A DNA stretch of 64,000 nucleotides from an uncultured Sphingomonadaceae bacterium (GTDB taxonomy: Bacteria; Pseudomonadota; Alphaproteobacteria; Sphingomonadales; Sphingomonadaceae): the NCBI GenBank assembly GCA_947493195.1, contig CANLQG010000001.1:124001-188000 (forward strand). Reading direction: 5' to 3'. The notes under the pieces were generated by a model, which saw only the letters and a list, made by a program, of their open reading frames with translations, made no database searches and was not told the origin of the DNA. This document shows, one piece after another, positions 41,776 to 51,780 of this stretch (its first letter is position 1; the number at the start of each line of letters is the position of its first letter). The translations under genes and the position numbers were made by a program.

Positions 41776-43851
41776 ATGCGGATGGGAACCCTGTCCGCGA
41801 CAATTCGTCCGCTTCTGGCTGCTACGGCATTCGCCATGGCAACGCCGGCATTCGTCCACGCACAAGACGTGCTTCAGGGGCCGCCCCCACCATGGGTGGA
41901 GGTTCTGGAACCGGTGGCAGCGCCCGAAGATGCGCGCGGCATGATATTTCTGAACCGCCAGCAGACGCAGGTACACCTCGACGGTGAGGAGCAGAGCACC
42001 TACTCCTTGATGCACGCGACATTGTTGCATCCCAACGCGCTGCAACTGGGCAACATCGGCATCACCTGGAACCCTGCGGCGGGTTCGCCGACGGTTCACC
42101 AGTTGCGCATCCACAGGGGTGGCGACATCATCGACGTGCTGGCCGACAATTCGTTCGAAATCCTGCGCCGCGAGGACCAGCTCGAAATGGCCATGCTCGA
42201 CGGCCTGTTGACTGCGGTGCTGCGCGTTCCGGACCTGCGGGTGGGTGACGAGCTGGAACTTGCCTACACCGTGCCGACGGGCAGCCCCACGCTGACCGAC
42301 CGCGACTACGGCCTGCTCATGCTTGCGCCGGAGCCCATGCCCGGTCTCGTGCAACTGCGCCTGAGCTGGCAGGATGAGGAGGACCGGCCGCAGGTTCGCC
42401 TGACGGACGATCTCGCGCCGATGATTACCCGCAGCGACAACGCGATCACCATAGACGTCCTGTCTGCCGAGCCGCTTACCCCGCCCCGCGATGCGCCCCC
42501 GCGCTATCATTGGCAGCGGATGATGGAATTCAGCGACTTCGATAGCTGGCAGAGTATCTCCAACCGGTTCGACACGTTATTCGACAATGCGAGCGCCCTG
42601 CCGGCAGGATCGCCCCTTGCCCAGGAAGCAGCGCGGATTGCGCGCAACAATGCCACGCAGCTCGAACGCGCCAATGCTGCTCTCGAACTGGTGGCGAAGC
42701 AGGTCCGCTATGTTTATGTCGGCCTTAACACCGGGGCGCTGACACCGGCCAGTGCGGAGGAGACCTGGGAACGCCGCTACGGCGATTGCAAGGGCAAGAC
42801 TGTGTTACTGCTCGCCCTGCTGAACGAACTGGGCATTGAAGCGGAGGCCGTGCTCGTCAGCAACGAAGGCATCGATGACGGGCTGGATGCACTACTGCCG
42901 AGCCCGGCCCTGTTCGACCATGTGGTAGTGCGCGCCACGATTGATGGCGAGCAGTACTGGCTCGATGGGACGCTTCCCGGCGTGACCGTTCCGTCGCAAC
43001 GACCCGTCTTGCCCTATCGCTGGGTCCTGCCGCTGACCGAAGGCGGATCGGCCGTCGAGGAACTGGAGTGGACCCCGCTGGAACAACCGGAAACCATCGT
43101 CCTGTACGAGATCGACGCACGCGAAGGCATCGAAACGCCAGCCAAATTGCGCCAGACTACCATCGTGCGCGGGATCGATGGCCTGGCCGAATATGCGCGA
43201 TACTCCTCGGTCACCGACAGCCAGCTTGAAAACGCGTTTCGCAACGAACTGGCTGGATCCACCGGCTGGGACACCATCGACACGGTAACCTGGCGGTTCG
43301 ACCGGGAAGAACAGGCCAGTGTGCTGGAAATCATCGGCACCGGGATGCCCGACTGGGACAATCGGACCAGCGACAGCGCAACGCTCATTCTTCCGGGCGG
43401 CGGGTTCAACCCACCTTCCCGCAGGCAGCGCGATCCGGGGCAGGACCAGCGTGCGCCCTACGTGAACCGCAATAAGTATTCCTGCGACGTTACCACCGTG
43501 CGGCTGCCACTCGATACGAAGCAGGAGAACTGGTCTTTCAACTCCGATTTCGACACGCAGATCTATGGCACGATCTATCGCCGCATGTTCGATCGACGCG
43601 ATGGCGCTATCCGCATGGTCCGCATCATGCAGACGCAGGACCGGGAAATCGATTCCGAACTGGCCGAACGGGATAACCGCAGGCTGCCCGATTTCCACAA
43701 TAGCATGGCCCGGATCGAGCTGGATCCGGACTACGAATTCACGCGGTGGGTTTTCGCAAAGCCGGAATTGGGAGGCGTTCCGGCAACTTATGAGGCCGAC
43801 TGGTTGAACGACGGCGCCGCCTGTGATCCGCAATACGGCTACGACGATTAG
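41776..43851 (+). CDS. Secreted DUF3857/transglutaminase-like protein
   Basis: Protein of 691 aa with a signal peptide (ending VHA-Q, about residue 29). An N-terminal DUF3857 domain (about 40-240) is followed by a transglutaminase-like papain-fold domain with catalytic Cys in RYGDCKGKTVLLLALLNELGI, His in LFDHVVVRATI and Asp in YWLDGTLPG. The C-terminal part is a beta-rich extension. DUF3857-transglutaminase proteins are common in Bacteroidetes and sphingomonads with unknown substrates; peptide hydrolysis or crosslinking in the periplasm is likely. Three GTAATTG-like repeats precede the ATG at 41776. The M16 protease gene follows in the same direction. Confidence 0.88.
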   Translation: MRMGTLSATIRPLLAATAFAMATPAFVHAQDVLQGPPPPWVEVLEPVAAPEDARGMIFLNRQQTQVHLDGEEQSTYSLMHATLLHPNALQLGNIGITWNPAAGSPTVHQLRIHRGGDIIDVLADNSFEILRREDQLEMAMLDGLLTAVLRVPDLRVGDELELAYTVPTGSPTLTDRDYGLLMLAPEPMPGLVQLRLSWQDEEDRPQVRLTDDLAPMITRSDNAITIDVLSAEPLTPPRDAPPRYHWQRMMEFSDFDSWQSISNRFDTLFDNASALPAGSPLAQEAARIARNNATQLERANAALELVAKQVRYVYVGLNTGALTPASAEETWERRYGDCKGKTVLLLALLNELGIEAEAVLVSNEGIDDGLDALLPSPALFDHVVVRATIDGEQYWLDGTLPGVTVPSQRPVLPYRWVLPLTEGGSAVEELEWTPLEQPETIVLYEIDAREGIETPAKLRQTTIVRGIDGLAEYARYSSVTDSQLENAFRNELAGSTGWDTIDTVTWRFDREEQASVLEIIGTGMPDWDNRTSDSATLILPGGGFNPPSRRQRDPGQDQRAPYVNRNKYSCDVTTVRLPLDTKQENWSFNSDFDTQIYGTIYRRMFDRRDGAIRMVRIMQTQDREIDSELAERDNRRLPDFHNSMARIELDPDYEFTRWVFAKPELGGVPATYEADWLNDGAACDPQYGYDD

Positions 43852-43964
43852 GACTAACGGACTTTTTGCCCGGTTGTGCAAGGTACATTCGCCGTGCATA
43901 GATTACCCATTATCGAACGGCGTGATTTCGCCAGCTATCCATTTGTGACGAGGGGACAATTTCC

Positions 43965-46814
43965 ATGACCATGCGCCGTGCGCTTTCCGCTTCCATTTCA
44001 TCGGCCGCGATGGCCTTCACGCTGGTAATCGCCGCTCCGGCTGCGGCACAGGCCGAATGGGGAACCGAAGCGACCGATGTCGTGCAGGACCCGTCCGTAA
44101 CCTACGGTGTGCTGGAAAACGGCATGCGCTATGCCATTCGCCAGAACGATACGCCCGAAGGCACCGCCTCTTTCCGCATGCACTTCGATTTTGGCTCGCT
44201 CGGCGAAGCCGAAAACGAGCAAGGGCTTGCCCACTTCATCGAGCACATGGCTTTCAACGGCTCCACCAATGTGCCCGAGGGCGAGATGATCCCGCTGCTG
44301 GAGCGTCTGGGCCTTGCTTTCGGCCCCGATACCAATGCCTACACCAGCTTCGACGAGACGGTGTACATGCTGGATGTTCCCAACGCCAACGAGGAGAGCC
44401 TGGGAACCGCACTGTTCCTGATGCGCGAGACCGCCAGCGAACTGACGTTTACCCCCGAAGCGGTCGACCGCGAGCGCGAGATCCTGGTGAGCGAGCGCCG
44501 CACGCGCGACACCGCTGGCTTGCGCAACTTCCGCGATCTCTTCGACTTCCGCATCCCCGGCACGCGCTATACCACGCGTTTCCCCATCGGTCTTGACGAG
44601 GTGCTGCGCGAAGCCCCGGCGGAGCGTCTGCGCGACCTTTACAACCGCTTCTACCGTCCGGAAAACGCGACCTTCGTGGCGGTTGGCGATTTCGACGTTG
44701 CCGAGATGGAAGCTGCGATCAAGGAACGCTTCGGCGACTGGCAGGGCCGCGGTCCGGCAGGCGAGATTCCCGCCCCCGGCTCCGTGGATTTCGACCGCGA
44801 TGCTGCGTTCGACACCTTTGTGGATCCTACCATCAACGAGGCCGTGGCGATCTTCCAGATGCGCCCCTACACCGATCCAGCCGATACGATCGAGGAACGC
44901 ACCCGCGAACAGGTGCAGGGCCTGGCGGAAGCCATGTTCGACCGGCGCATTACCCGCATTTCCAATCGTGAGAACAGCCCGATCCTGGGCGGCGGCTTCG
45001 GCATCGGCAGCGATGTGGACGTGGCCGACTATTCGGTCATCTCCATCAGCACGCGCGACGGCGCATGGGACGAGGGCCTGATCATCGCCGAGCAGGAACT
45101 TCGCCGGGCGCTTGAATACGGGTTCACCCAGTCCGAACTGGATTATGCGCTGACCAATGCCGAAAGCAACCTCCAGCGTGCAGCAGCGCAGGCGGAAGCC
45201 CGCAACAATGCCCAGCTGGCAATGGCGCTGGTGAATGCCGCGACGGAGAACGACTTCGTTACCGATCCGCAGTGGCGTTACGAACTGTTCCAGCAGATTC
45301 GCCCGCAATTGACACTGGAGGCGGTGAACGAATTCTTCCGCGAATCCTGGAGCGAGGGCCAACCGCTGGTTCGCGTGGCCGCGAAGGAGCTTGAAGGCGG
45401 AGAAGCCGCCGTCGCCGCAGTCTACAATGACAGCACGCAGGTCGCCGTGGCAGAGCCGGAAGACGTGGTCGCCACGGAATTCGCCTATGCCAACTGGGGC
45501 GAACCCGGCCAGATCGTTACGGATACCACGATCGAGGACCTGGGCATCCGCACCGTCACTTTCGACAACAATGTGCGGCTGAACATCAAGCAGACCGATT
45601 TCGAACCGGGCCGCGTCCGCTTCACCGTCAACATGGACGGCGGCAGTCTGGCGCTGGATGGGATGAATTCCACGGCGGCGAGCCTCTATCTGCAGATCGC
45701 CTCTGACGTTGGTGGCCTTGGCCAACACAGCTTCGACGAAATCACCGAACTGCTCGCCGGACAGCAGGTTACGAGCGGACTTGGTGCCGGTACCGACACC
45801 TTCGTTTCTGCCGGTGTCACCACTCCGGACGACCTGCTTATGCAGATGAAGGTCAGCGCTGCCTATCTCACCGATCCGGGCCTGCGTCCGGAAGCCGATG
45901 CGCGCTTCAACGCGGTTATCGATGCGGTGTGGGGCCAGCTGGAATCCCAGCCCGCACAGGTCTTTAGCCTGCGCACGGGAGAGCAGATTTCGGACAGCCC
46001 CTACACCGCCTTCCCGACGCGCGAGCAGCTTGGCTCGGTCGATCGGGAGGCCCTGCGTGACAAGGTCCTGTCCTATGCAGGCAACGGTGCGATCGAGATC
46101 GGCATTGTGGGCGATATCGACCCGCAGACGGCAATCGAGGCAGTCGCCCAGACCTTTGGTGCCCTGCCCGAGCGGATGGCGGAATTCTCCACTTTCGCCG
46201 ACAAGCGTGAACTCGACTTCATCGACCTGTCGGGCGACGAAGTGAACGACTTCACGCACACCGGACAGGAAGACCAGGCCTTGGTCGGCAGCATCTGGCG
46301 CACGCGCGACGACAGCGACTTCCGCGAGGACATGGGCCTCAGCCTGTTGGCCGGTCTTGTTCGGCTGAAGGGGCTGGAAACCCTGCGAGAGGAACTCGCA
46401 GCGACCTACAGCCCGCTGGTCTCCAACTCGACCAGCCCGGATTTCGACGACTTCGGCACGCTCAGCCTGGCTGCCATCGTCGATCCTGCGCAGGCAGACG
46501 AGGTGCGCGAGATCATCCACCGCCTCGCCAGCGAACTGCGTGACGAGCCGGTGAGCGACGACTTCCTGCTGCGCGCCCGCCAGCCGGTGCTGGAAAGCAT
46601 CCGCCTGGCGCGGGAGAACAACGGGTTCTGGATGGGCGTGGTTTCCGACGCGCAGAGCGAGGCCGACCGGCTCGACCGCGTGCGCGAACAGGCCGAGGTC
46701 ATCATGAGCTTCACGCCCGCAGACCTGCAGGCGCTGGCGCAGACCTACCTGGTGCCAGAACGCCGTGCCGACACGCGCATCCTCGTTTCTGCCGATGGCA
46801 GCGACAGCGAATAA
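43965..46814 (+). CDS. Secreted M16-family (insulinase/pitrilysin) zinc protease
   Basis: Protein of 949 aa with a signal peptide (ending AAA-Q, about residue 29). The inverted zinc motif HFIEH occurs in GLAHFIEHMAFNGSTNVPEGEM, and the third ligand Glu follows in the next helix. Two M16 units are present (residues about 50-480 and 520-940), the second without a zinc motif, as in pitrilysin-like enzymes. It would degrade peptides in the periplasm and could cooperate with the DUF3857 protein encoded upstream and the M28 peptidase elsewhere. GAGGGG precedes the ATG. A hairpin terminator follows at 46831. Confidence 0.93.
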   Translation: MTMRRALSASISSAAMAFTLVIAAPAAAQAEWGTEATDVVQDPSVTYGVLENGMRYAIRQNDTPEGTASFRMHFDFGSLGEAENEQGLAHFIEHMAFNGSTNVPEGEMIPLLERLGLAFGPDTNAYTSFDETVYMLDVPNANEESLGTALFLMRETASELTFTPEAVDREREILVSERRTRDTAGLRNFRDLFDFRIPGTRYTTRFPIGLDEVLREAPAERLRDLYNRFYRPENATFVAVGDFDVAEMEAAIKERFGDWQGRGPAGEIPAPGSVDFDRDAAFDTFVDPTINEAVAIFQMRPYTDPADTIEERTREQVQGLAEAMFDRRITRISNRENSPILGGGFGIGSDVDVADYSVISISTRDGAWDEGLIIAEQELRRALEYGFTQSELDYALTNAESNLQRAAAQAEARNNAQLAMALVNAATENDFVTDPQWRYELFQQIRPQLTLEAVNEFFRESWSEGQPLVRVAAKELEGGEAAVAAVYNDSTQVAVAEPEDVVATEFAYANWGEPGQIVTDTTIEDLGIRTVTFDNNVRLNIKQTDFEPGRVRFTVNMDGGSLALDGMNSTAASLYLQIASDVGGLGQHSFDEITELLAGQQVTSGLGAGTDTFVSAGVTTPDDLLMQMKVSAAYLTDPGLRPEADARFNAVIDAVWGQLESQPAQVFSLRTGEQISDSPYTAFPTREQLGSVDREALRDKVLSYAGNGAIEIGIVGDIDPQTAIEAVAQTFGALPERMAEFSTFADKRELDFIDLSGDEVNDFTHTGQEDQALVGSIWRTRDDSDFREDMGLSLLAGLVRLKGLETLREELAATYSPLVSNSTSPDFDDFGTLSLAAIVDPAQADEVREIIHRLASELRDEPVSDDFLLRARQPVLESIRLARENNGFWMGVVSDAQSEADRLDRVREQAEVIMSFTPADLQALAQTYLVPERRADTRILVSADGSDSE

Positions 46815-46830
46815 TACCTGACACTGATTG

Positions 46831-46864
46831 CGGGGGTCGAGGCATGTGCTTCGGCCCCCGTTTT
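46831..46864 (+). terminator. Intrinsic terminator after M16 protease gene
   Basis: CGGGGGTCGAGGCA and TGCTTCGGCCCCCG pair, with two G-U positions, and are followed by TTTT. Confidence 0.8.
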
Positions 46865-46890
46865 CGTGCCCCCCTTTCCTTCGCGCTGTT

Positions 46891-48111
46891 TCAGACCTCG
46901 ATCAGGGTCGAATGAATATGCAGTTCGCCCAGCATGGTCTTGTGAACCGGGCACTTGTCGGCGATTTCCATCAGCCGCTGACGCTGTTCCCCGGTCAGGT
47001 CGCCCGATAGCTCTATCGCGCGGTCGATCACCTGGATCGGCACGCCCTTGTCCTCGCAATCGACGCAATCGGTGTGATGGTCGCGGCTGTGTTCCAGTTC
47101 GATCCGCACGCTATCGAGCGGTATCTTCTTGCGTTCCGCATACATCTGCATGGTCATGCTGGTGCAGGTGCCCAGCGCCGCCAGCAGGAGGTCATAGGGC
47201 GTGGGGCCGTGATCGCTCCCGCCAAAGCTTACCGGCTCGTCGGCTATGAATTCGTGCGTGGCCGTGCGTACCCACTGGGCGAACTTGCCGCCTGCCGTGG
47301 CGACTTCCACGGTACCTGCGAATGCCTCACGCGGGGCCATCGGCAGGTCTGCCAGGTAAGGCGTTGCCCACGCAGCGATCATGTTGGCCGCATATTCGGC
47401 GCTGCCGGGTTCTGTCAGCAGGTGGTCGGCGTTATCCAGCGCGACGAAGCTCTTGGGGTGTTTCGCCTTCTCGAAGATCAACCGGGCATTATCGATGCCG
47501 ACCACTTCATCCTGCGGACAGTGCATCACCATCAGCGGCAGGCCGAGACTGGCGATACGCTCCCCCTGCGGCTGGTCGCGGCCCTGCTCCAGAAAAGCCC
47601 TGGCGATGCGGAACTTGCGGCCTGCCAGGATCACCTCCGCCTCGCCGTTGTCCTCGATATCGTCGACCGCATCGCCGAAATGCTCGAACACGTGCGCCGC
47701 ATCGTAGGGCGCGTTAAGGGTCGCCACACCGCGCGCCTGGGGAACGTGGGCGGCAGCTGCCAGCACCGCCGCTCCGCCCAGCGAATGGCCTACCAGCAGC
47801 ACGGGAGGCAGGCCGCGGTCGGCCAGCGCCTGCGCGGCACAGGTCAGGTCCTCCACGTTGGTAACGAAGCCCGCGTTGGCGAAATCGCCGTCGCTGCCGC
47901 CAAGCCCGGTGAAATCGAACCGCAGCACCGCCAGCCCCTTCGCCGCAAGGGCGGAGGCGACGCGCGTGGCGGCATGGCTCTGCTTCGTGCAGGTGAAGCA
48001 GTGGGCAAACAGCGCGGCGGCACGCGGTTTTGTATAGAGGGGCAATTCCAGCCGCCCGTCCAGCGTCTGTCCGTTCTTGCCGGTGAAAGTGAACTTCTCT
48101 GTGGCGATCAT
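46891..48111 (-). CDS. Bifunctional alpha/beta hydrolase-OsmC family protein
   Basis: Fusion of 406 aa. Residues 1-250 are an alpha/beta hydrolase with nucleophile elbow GHSLGGAA (Ser), an Asp in CPQDEVVG and His in NADHLL. Residues about 270-406 form an OsmC/Ohr-like domain with the redox Cys pair in [12 protein letters not shown] and DKCPVHKTM, which reduces organic hydroperoxides. The hydrolase domain may release hydroperoxides from esters for the peroxidase domain; that coupling is inference. The start MIATEKF at 48111 follows GAGGGG. Leftward, converging on the M16 terminator and divergent from purS. Confidence 0.93.
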   Translation of the reverse strand: MIATEKFTFTGKNGQTLDGRLELPLYTKPRAAALFAHCFTCTKQSHAATRVASALAAKGLAVLRFDFTGLGGSDGDFANAGFVTNVEDLTCAAQALADRGLPPVLLVGHSLGGAAVLAAAAHVPQARGVATLNAPYDAAHVFEHFGDAVDDIEDNGEAEVILAGRKFRIARAFLEQGRDQPQGERIASLGLPLMVMHCPQDEVVGIDNARLIFEKAKHPKSFVALDNADHLLTEPGSAEYAANMIAAWATPYLADLPMAPREAFAGTVEVATAGGKFAQWVRTATHEFIADEPVSFGGSDHGPTPYDLLLAALGTCTSMTMQMYAERKKIPLDSVRIELEHSRDHHTDCVDCEDKGVPIQVIDRAIELSGDLTGEQRQRLMEIADKCPVHKTMLGELHIHSTLIEV

Positions 48112-48388
48112 GTGTTGCAACCCCTCCTGCGGCGCGGCTTTCCTACACGCACCATGGCACACCAATGCGTGGGGCGATGCAACCGTTTTCAATCCTTCTT
48201 GATGCAGCCGCCAGTCCGCCCCGAATGCCCCACCCGCTTTTCCGCTTCAGGACACTGTTCCATGTGTTCCAGGTTAGTTGGATTTCGGGTGCAAATCCCA
48301 GGCGGATTGCGCCGCCGCCCCTTGCCCATCGCGCTGGCAATCGCCATAGGCTGCGGCGAAACCGACGAGTTCTCGAAAGGCCCGATCC

Positions 48389-48622
48389 ATGAAAGTCCGC
48401 ATCCATGTCAGCCTGAAGCCCGGCGTGCTCGATCCGCAGGGCCGCGCCGTGCACCACGCGCTGGAGGGACTGGGCTACAAGGGCGTGGAAGATGTGCGCA
48501 TCGGTCGCCTTGTCGAGATGGACGTGGCCGACGACACGACGGACGCGGCGCTGGACGAGATGTGCCAGAAGCTGCTCGCCAACATGGTGATCGAGAACTA
48601 CCGCATCGAGAAGGTCGCCTGA
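48389..48622 (+). CDS. purS: Phosphoribosylformylglycinamidine synthase subunit PurS
   Basis: Small structural subunit of the three-part FGAM synthase (PurS-PurQ-PurL). The 77 aa open [21 protein letters not shown] and end with [12 protein letters not shown], standard for PurS. It bridges the glutaminase PurQ and the synthetase PurL. Its stop overlaps the purQ start (TGATG). The 277-base stretch between it and the hydrolase-OsmC gene contains no convincing gene. purL is not in the window. Confidence 0.95.
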   Translation: MKVRIHVSLKPGVLDPQGRAVHHALEGLGYKGVEDVRIGRLVEMDVADDTTDAALDEMCQKLLANMVIENYRIEKVA

Positions 48623-49293
48623 TGAAGACCGCAGTCGTCACATTCCCCGGATCGAACTGCGACCGCGACATGTGGGTCGCGCTGCGTGACGTTTCGGGCA
48701 AGGAGCCGGTGAAGGTGTGGCACGGCGATGCCGACCTGCCGGACGGCCTCGATTTCATCGCCCTGCCCGGCGGCTTTTCCTACGGCGATTACCTGCGTTC
48801 GGGCGCAATGGCGGCTAACAGCCCGATCATGCGCTCCGTCGTGGCCGCTGCCGAACGCGGCGTGCCCGTGCTGGGCGTGTGCAACGGCTTCCAGGTGCTG
48901 ACCGAGGCGCGGCTGCTGCCCGGCGCGCTGATGCGCAATGCGGCGCAGACGTTCATCTGCCGCACCGTTCCCCTGGTAGTCGAAAACGCCACCAGCCTGT
49001 TCACCAGCGCCTATACCAAGGGCGACACGATCCACATCCCGGTCGCCCACCACGACGGCAACTATTTCGCGGACGATGACACGCTGGACCGGCTGGAAAT
49101 CGAAGGCCGCGTGGCTTTCCGCTATGCTGAGAACTGCAATGGCTCGCGCCGCGATATCGCGGGCGTTCTGAACGAAAGCGGCAACGTTCTGGGCATGATG
49201 CCCCACCCGGAGCGCGCTATCGAGGCCGATCACGGCGGCAGCGATGGTCGGCGCTTGTTCGAAAGCGTGATCGGCTCGCTCGTCGGCGCCTAG
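48622..49293 (+). CDS. purQ: Phosphoribosylformylglycinamidine synthase subunit PurQ
   Basis: Glutamine amidotransferase subunit of FGAM synthase that delivers ammonia to PurL. The 223 aa show class I amidotransferase features: [10 protein letters not shown] near the start, the nucleophilic Cys in [14 protein letters not shown], and the His-Glu pair in MMPHPERA. Intact. Translationally coupled to purS. Downstream, 63 bases separate it from the convergent GGDEF-EAL gene; purL must lie elsewhere in the genome. Confidence 0.96.
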   Translation: MKTAVVTFPGSNCDRDMWVALRDVSGKEPVKVWHGDADLPDGLDFIALPGGFSYGDYLRSGAMAANSPIMRSVVAAAERGVPVLGVCNGFQVLTEARLLPGALMRNAAQTFICRTVPLVVENATSLFTSAYTKGDTIHIPVAHHDGNYFADDDTLDRLEIEGRVAFRYAENCNGSRRDIAGVLNESGNVLGMMPHPERAIEADHGGSDGRRLFESVIGSLVGA

Positions 49294-49356
49294 CTTTCGC
49301 GGGTTGAGCCGACCTGCGGGATCGGCCCCCGCCTGACGAACAGGTTGAGATCCGGA

Positions 49357-51711
49357 TCACGCCGCCCGGCTGTTGCGGCCCTTCACCACCAGTGATCGTG
49401 CCTCGATCGCCTTCATCGGGCGGCCGAAGTAGTAACCCTGTATCTTGGTACACCCCAGCTCGCGGATCAGCGCGGCCTGGTCGGCATCTTCCACGCCTTC
49501 CGCAGTGGTGGTCATCTCCAGGCTACGGGCCATGGCGACGACGGCGCGGATAATGGCGAGGCTCTCCTGGTTTTCCTGCGAGGCGCCCTGCACGAAGCTC
49601 TTGTCCACCTTGATGGTGGAGAAGCGCAGGGTACGCAGGTACCCCAGCGAGGAATAGCCGGTGCCGAAGTCATCCAGCGCGATGGAGCAGCCGAGCGCCA
49701 TGATCTCTTCCAGCGTCTGCCGTGCAGTGCGGCCATCGCGCAGGAACACGCTTTCGGTAACCTCCACCTCCAGCCGGTGCGCGGCAAGTCCGGTGTCGGC
49801 CAGGGCGCGCACGACGGTGTTCGCAAACTTGGGTTCCAGCAGCTGTTCGCCCGACACGTTGACCGCCACCTTGATGTCGTCCGGCCAGCGCGTTGCCTCG
49901 CGGCATGCCTCGTGCAGCACCCATTCGCCGATCGGCACGATCAGGCGCGTGTCTTCTGCCAGGGGAATGAACTTCGCCGGGCTTACGGACCCGTGTTCCT
50001 CACTGTTCCAGCGCAACAGCGCCTCGAAGCTGACCACCGTCTCGCTACGCGCGTTGACGACGGGCTGGAAATTCAGTTCCAGTTCGTTCTGGCCTATCGC
50101 GCGGCGCAGCGACAGCTCCAGCTTGCGGCGCTCCTCGGCATTGGCATGCAGCGACGGGACGTAGCAGTAATGGGTGTTCCCGCCCTCGTCCTTCGCCCGG
50201 TAAAGCGCGAGGTCGGCGTTGCGCATCAGCGTCTCGACAGAGTCGCCATCACGCGGCCCCACCGCAGAACCCACGCTGGCCCCGATGAAAAGGGTGTGGT
50301 TGTCGATGGAGTATGGTTGGGAAAGCGTGTCGATGATGGCGTTGGCGAGGCGTTCGGTGCGCCCCTTGTCGGTGGCGTCGCGGATCACGACAGCGAATTC
50401 GTCGCCCCCCAGGCGGCCGCATTGCTCGTTCTCGGTGATCACACCGGCCAGTCGCTTCGACACTTCCGCCAGCAACTTGTCACCCAGCTGATGCCCCAGC
50501 GAATCGTTCACGGCCTTGAACCGGTCGAGGTCGATCATCAGGAACGCGCAACGGGTTTTCCACTTGTCGGCATAACGCATGGCCTCGCCCAGCGCCTCGG
50601 TCAGCATCAGGCGGTTCGGCAAGCCCGTGAGGGTGTCGTAGCGGGCGAGGTAGGCGATCCTCTCGTCGCGGTCGCGCTGCTCGGTCACGTCGGAGCCAAC
50701 GCCGCGGAAACCGATGTAGCTGCCGTTGTCATCGTAAAGCGGCGTACCCGAAAGCTCCCACCATCTGCGACCTGTATCGAGATGGACCTGCACCAGCACG
50801 TTGGAGAAATGCTCGCGCCGCTTCAGCTTGTCGGCCAGTTCGTGCAGGCTTCGTGGGAATTCGCCGCTTTCCCACGAACTGCCGGCGATCAGCTTGATGA
50901 AGCTCTCGCCCTCGATGTCCCCCGGCGCAGAACCGAAGGCGAAGGCAAAGCGCGGCGATGCAGAGCGGATCCGGCGATTGGTATCGACCTGCCAGAGCCA
51001 GTCCGATTCCTTTTCCTCGAACTCGCGCAACAGCAGCGAGACAACCTCGTCCTTCTCAGCAACGCCTGCCTCGGCAATCTTTGCAGACAGGTACGTTCGC
51101 GCGGAACGCAGGGCACCGGCAACGACCGTTATCGTGTAGACAGCCGCAGCGATGGCGAAGATGTAATCTCCGGCGATGATGAATGATGCAGCCCCAGCAG
51201 CCCCTACAACAAGGTCGAACAGGACGGTGGCGACCGGGGCGGAAGCCATCGCGGCGGCGCTGCCCGCGATCAGCATCGCTGCAACGGCCCACAGGGCGTA
51301 ATGATCGGCTGGCGAACCTTGCGGTATGAAGAACAGCAGCGCCGCGACCCAGGGAATGGTACAGCCCCCCACGCCAAGCGCCTGCCGGGTGAACTCGCTC
51401 CATTGCACCCCGCGGTTCTCGATATCGATGAAATTCCGATCGAGCCGGGTGACATTCCAGACCGCAGCGATGACGCTGAGCATCCATATGCCAAGTACCC
51501 AGTGAGCGACGGAATCCTGGTACAGGGTAACCGCCAGGATTGCAGCGAGGCCATGAGCGCCAATGCGGATCAGCGAGACCTTGTGAAGTTCGGCGTACTG
51601 TAGCGTACGCAGCCGGTTCCAGTCGCCCTCACCAGGGTCGCGAAGGCCTATCACTTGCAGAAAGCTCATCTGCAGGGGAAGGCTTGGTAATCCAGAATGC
51701 TTGTCGCTCAC
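49357..51711 (-). CDS. Membrane GGDEF-EAL protein (c-di-GMP synthase/phosphodiesterase) with PAS domain
   Basis: Protein of 784 aa. Several hydrophobic segments at about 48-205 form a membrane sensor, a PAS domain spans about 233-345 (WLWQVDTNRRIRSASPRF), the GGDEF domain about 355-515 and the EAL domain about 530-770. GGDEF (435-439) is intact, as are EAL in SFEALLRW, DDFGTGYSS and TAEGVE. The RxxD inhibitory site is missing upstream of GGDEF (ITENEQCGR). So both making and breaking c-di-GMP are possible without product inhibition. Start is a GTG at 51711 (VSDKHSG). A 16-base inverted repeat lies directly upstream. glmS is upstream in the same direction. Confidence 0.92.
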   Translation of the reverse strand: MSDKHSGLPSLPLQMSFLQVIGLRDPGEGDWNRLRTLQYAELHKVSLIRIGAHGLAAILAVTLYQDSVAHWVLGIWMLSVIAAVWNVTRLDRNFIDIENRGVQWSEFTRQALGVGGCTIPWVAALLFFIPQGSPADHYALWAVAAMLIAGSAAAMASAPVATVLFDLVVGAAGAASFIIAGDYIFAIAAAVYTITVVAGALRSARTYLSAKIAEAGVAEKDEVVSLLLREFEEKESDWLWQVDTNRRIRSASPRFAFAFGSAPGDIEGESFIKLIAGSSWESGEFPRSLHELADKLKRREHFSNVLVQVHLDTGRRWWELSGTPLYDDNGSYIGFRGVGSDVTEQRDRDERIAYLARYDTLTGLPNRLMLTEALGEAMRYADKWKTRCAFLMIDLDRFKAVNDSLGHQLGDKLLAEVSKRLAGVITENEQCGRLGGDEFAVVIRDATDKGRTERLANAIIDTLSQPYSIDNHTLFIGASVGSAVGPRDGDSVETLMRNADLALYRAKDEGGNTHYCYVPSLHANAEERRKLELSLRRAIGQNELELNFQPVVNARSETVVSFEALLRWNSEEHGSVSPAKFIPLAEDTRLIVPIGEWVLHEACREATRWPDDIKVAVNVSGEQLLEPKFANTVVRALADTGLAAHRLEVEVTESVFLRDGRTARQTLEEIMALGCSIALDDFGTGYSSLGYLRTLRFSTIKVDKSFVQGASQENQESLAIIRAVVAMARSLEMTTTAEGVEDADQAALIRELGCTKIQGYYFGRPMKAIEARSLVVKGRNSRAA

Positions 51712-51726
51712 ACTTGTGCCGTAACC

Positions 51727-51742
51727 GGCAATAGTTATTGCC
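51727..51742 (-). promoter_or_regulatory. GGCAATA-GT-TATTGCC inverted repeat before GGDEF-EAL gene
   Basis: Perfect seven-base arms separated by GT, 16 bases upstream of the GTG start and between glmS and this gene. It could be an operator or a leader hairpin near the ribosome site. Confidence 0.4.
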
Positions 51743-51780
51743 CGGTAAAGCCGGCAGCTCCTCAGCGACCAATCGAAGAG

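Noticed and set aside
43998-46520. 840-codon open frame antisense to the M16 protease gene
   Set aside because: High-GC shadow of a well-supported gene; no motif or signal peptide and no ribosome site. The sense frame has a full M16 domain structure.
48177-48392. Small rightward ORF and a lipoprotein-like signal (LAIAIGCGE) between the hydrolase-OsmC gene and purS
   Set aside because: The frame continues through purS as a shadow, has no ribosome site and its composition is Arg/Pro-rich; the lipobox-like match is likely chance.
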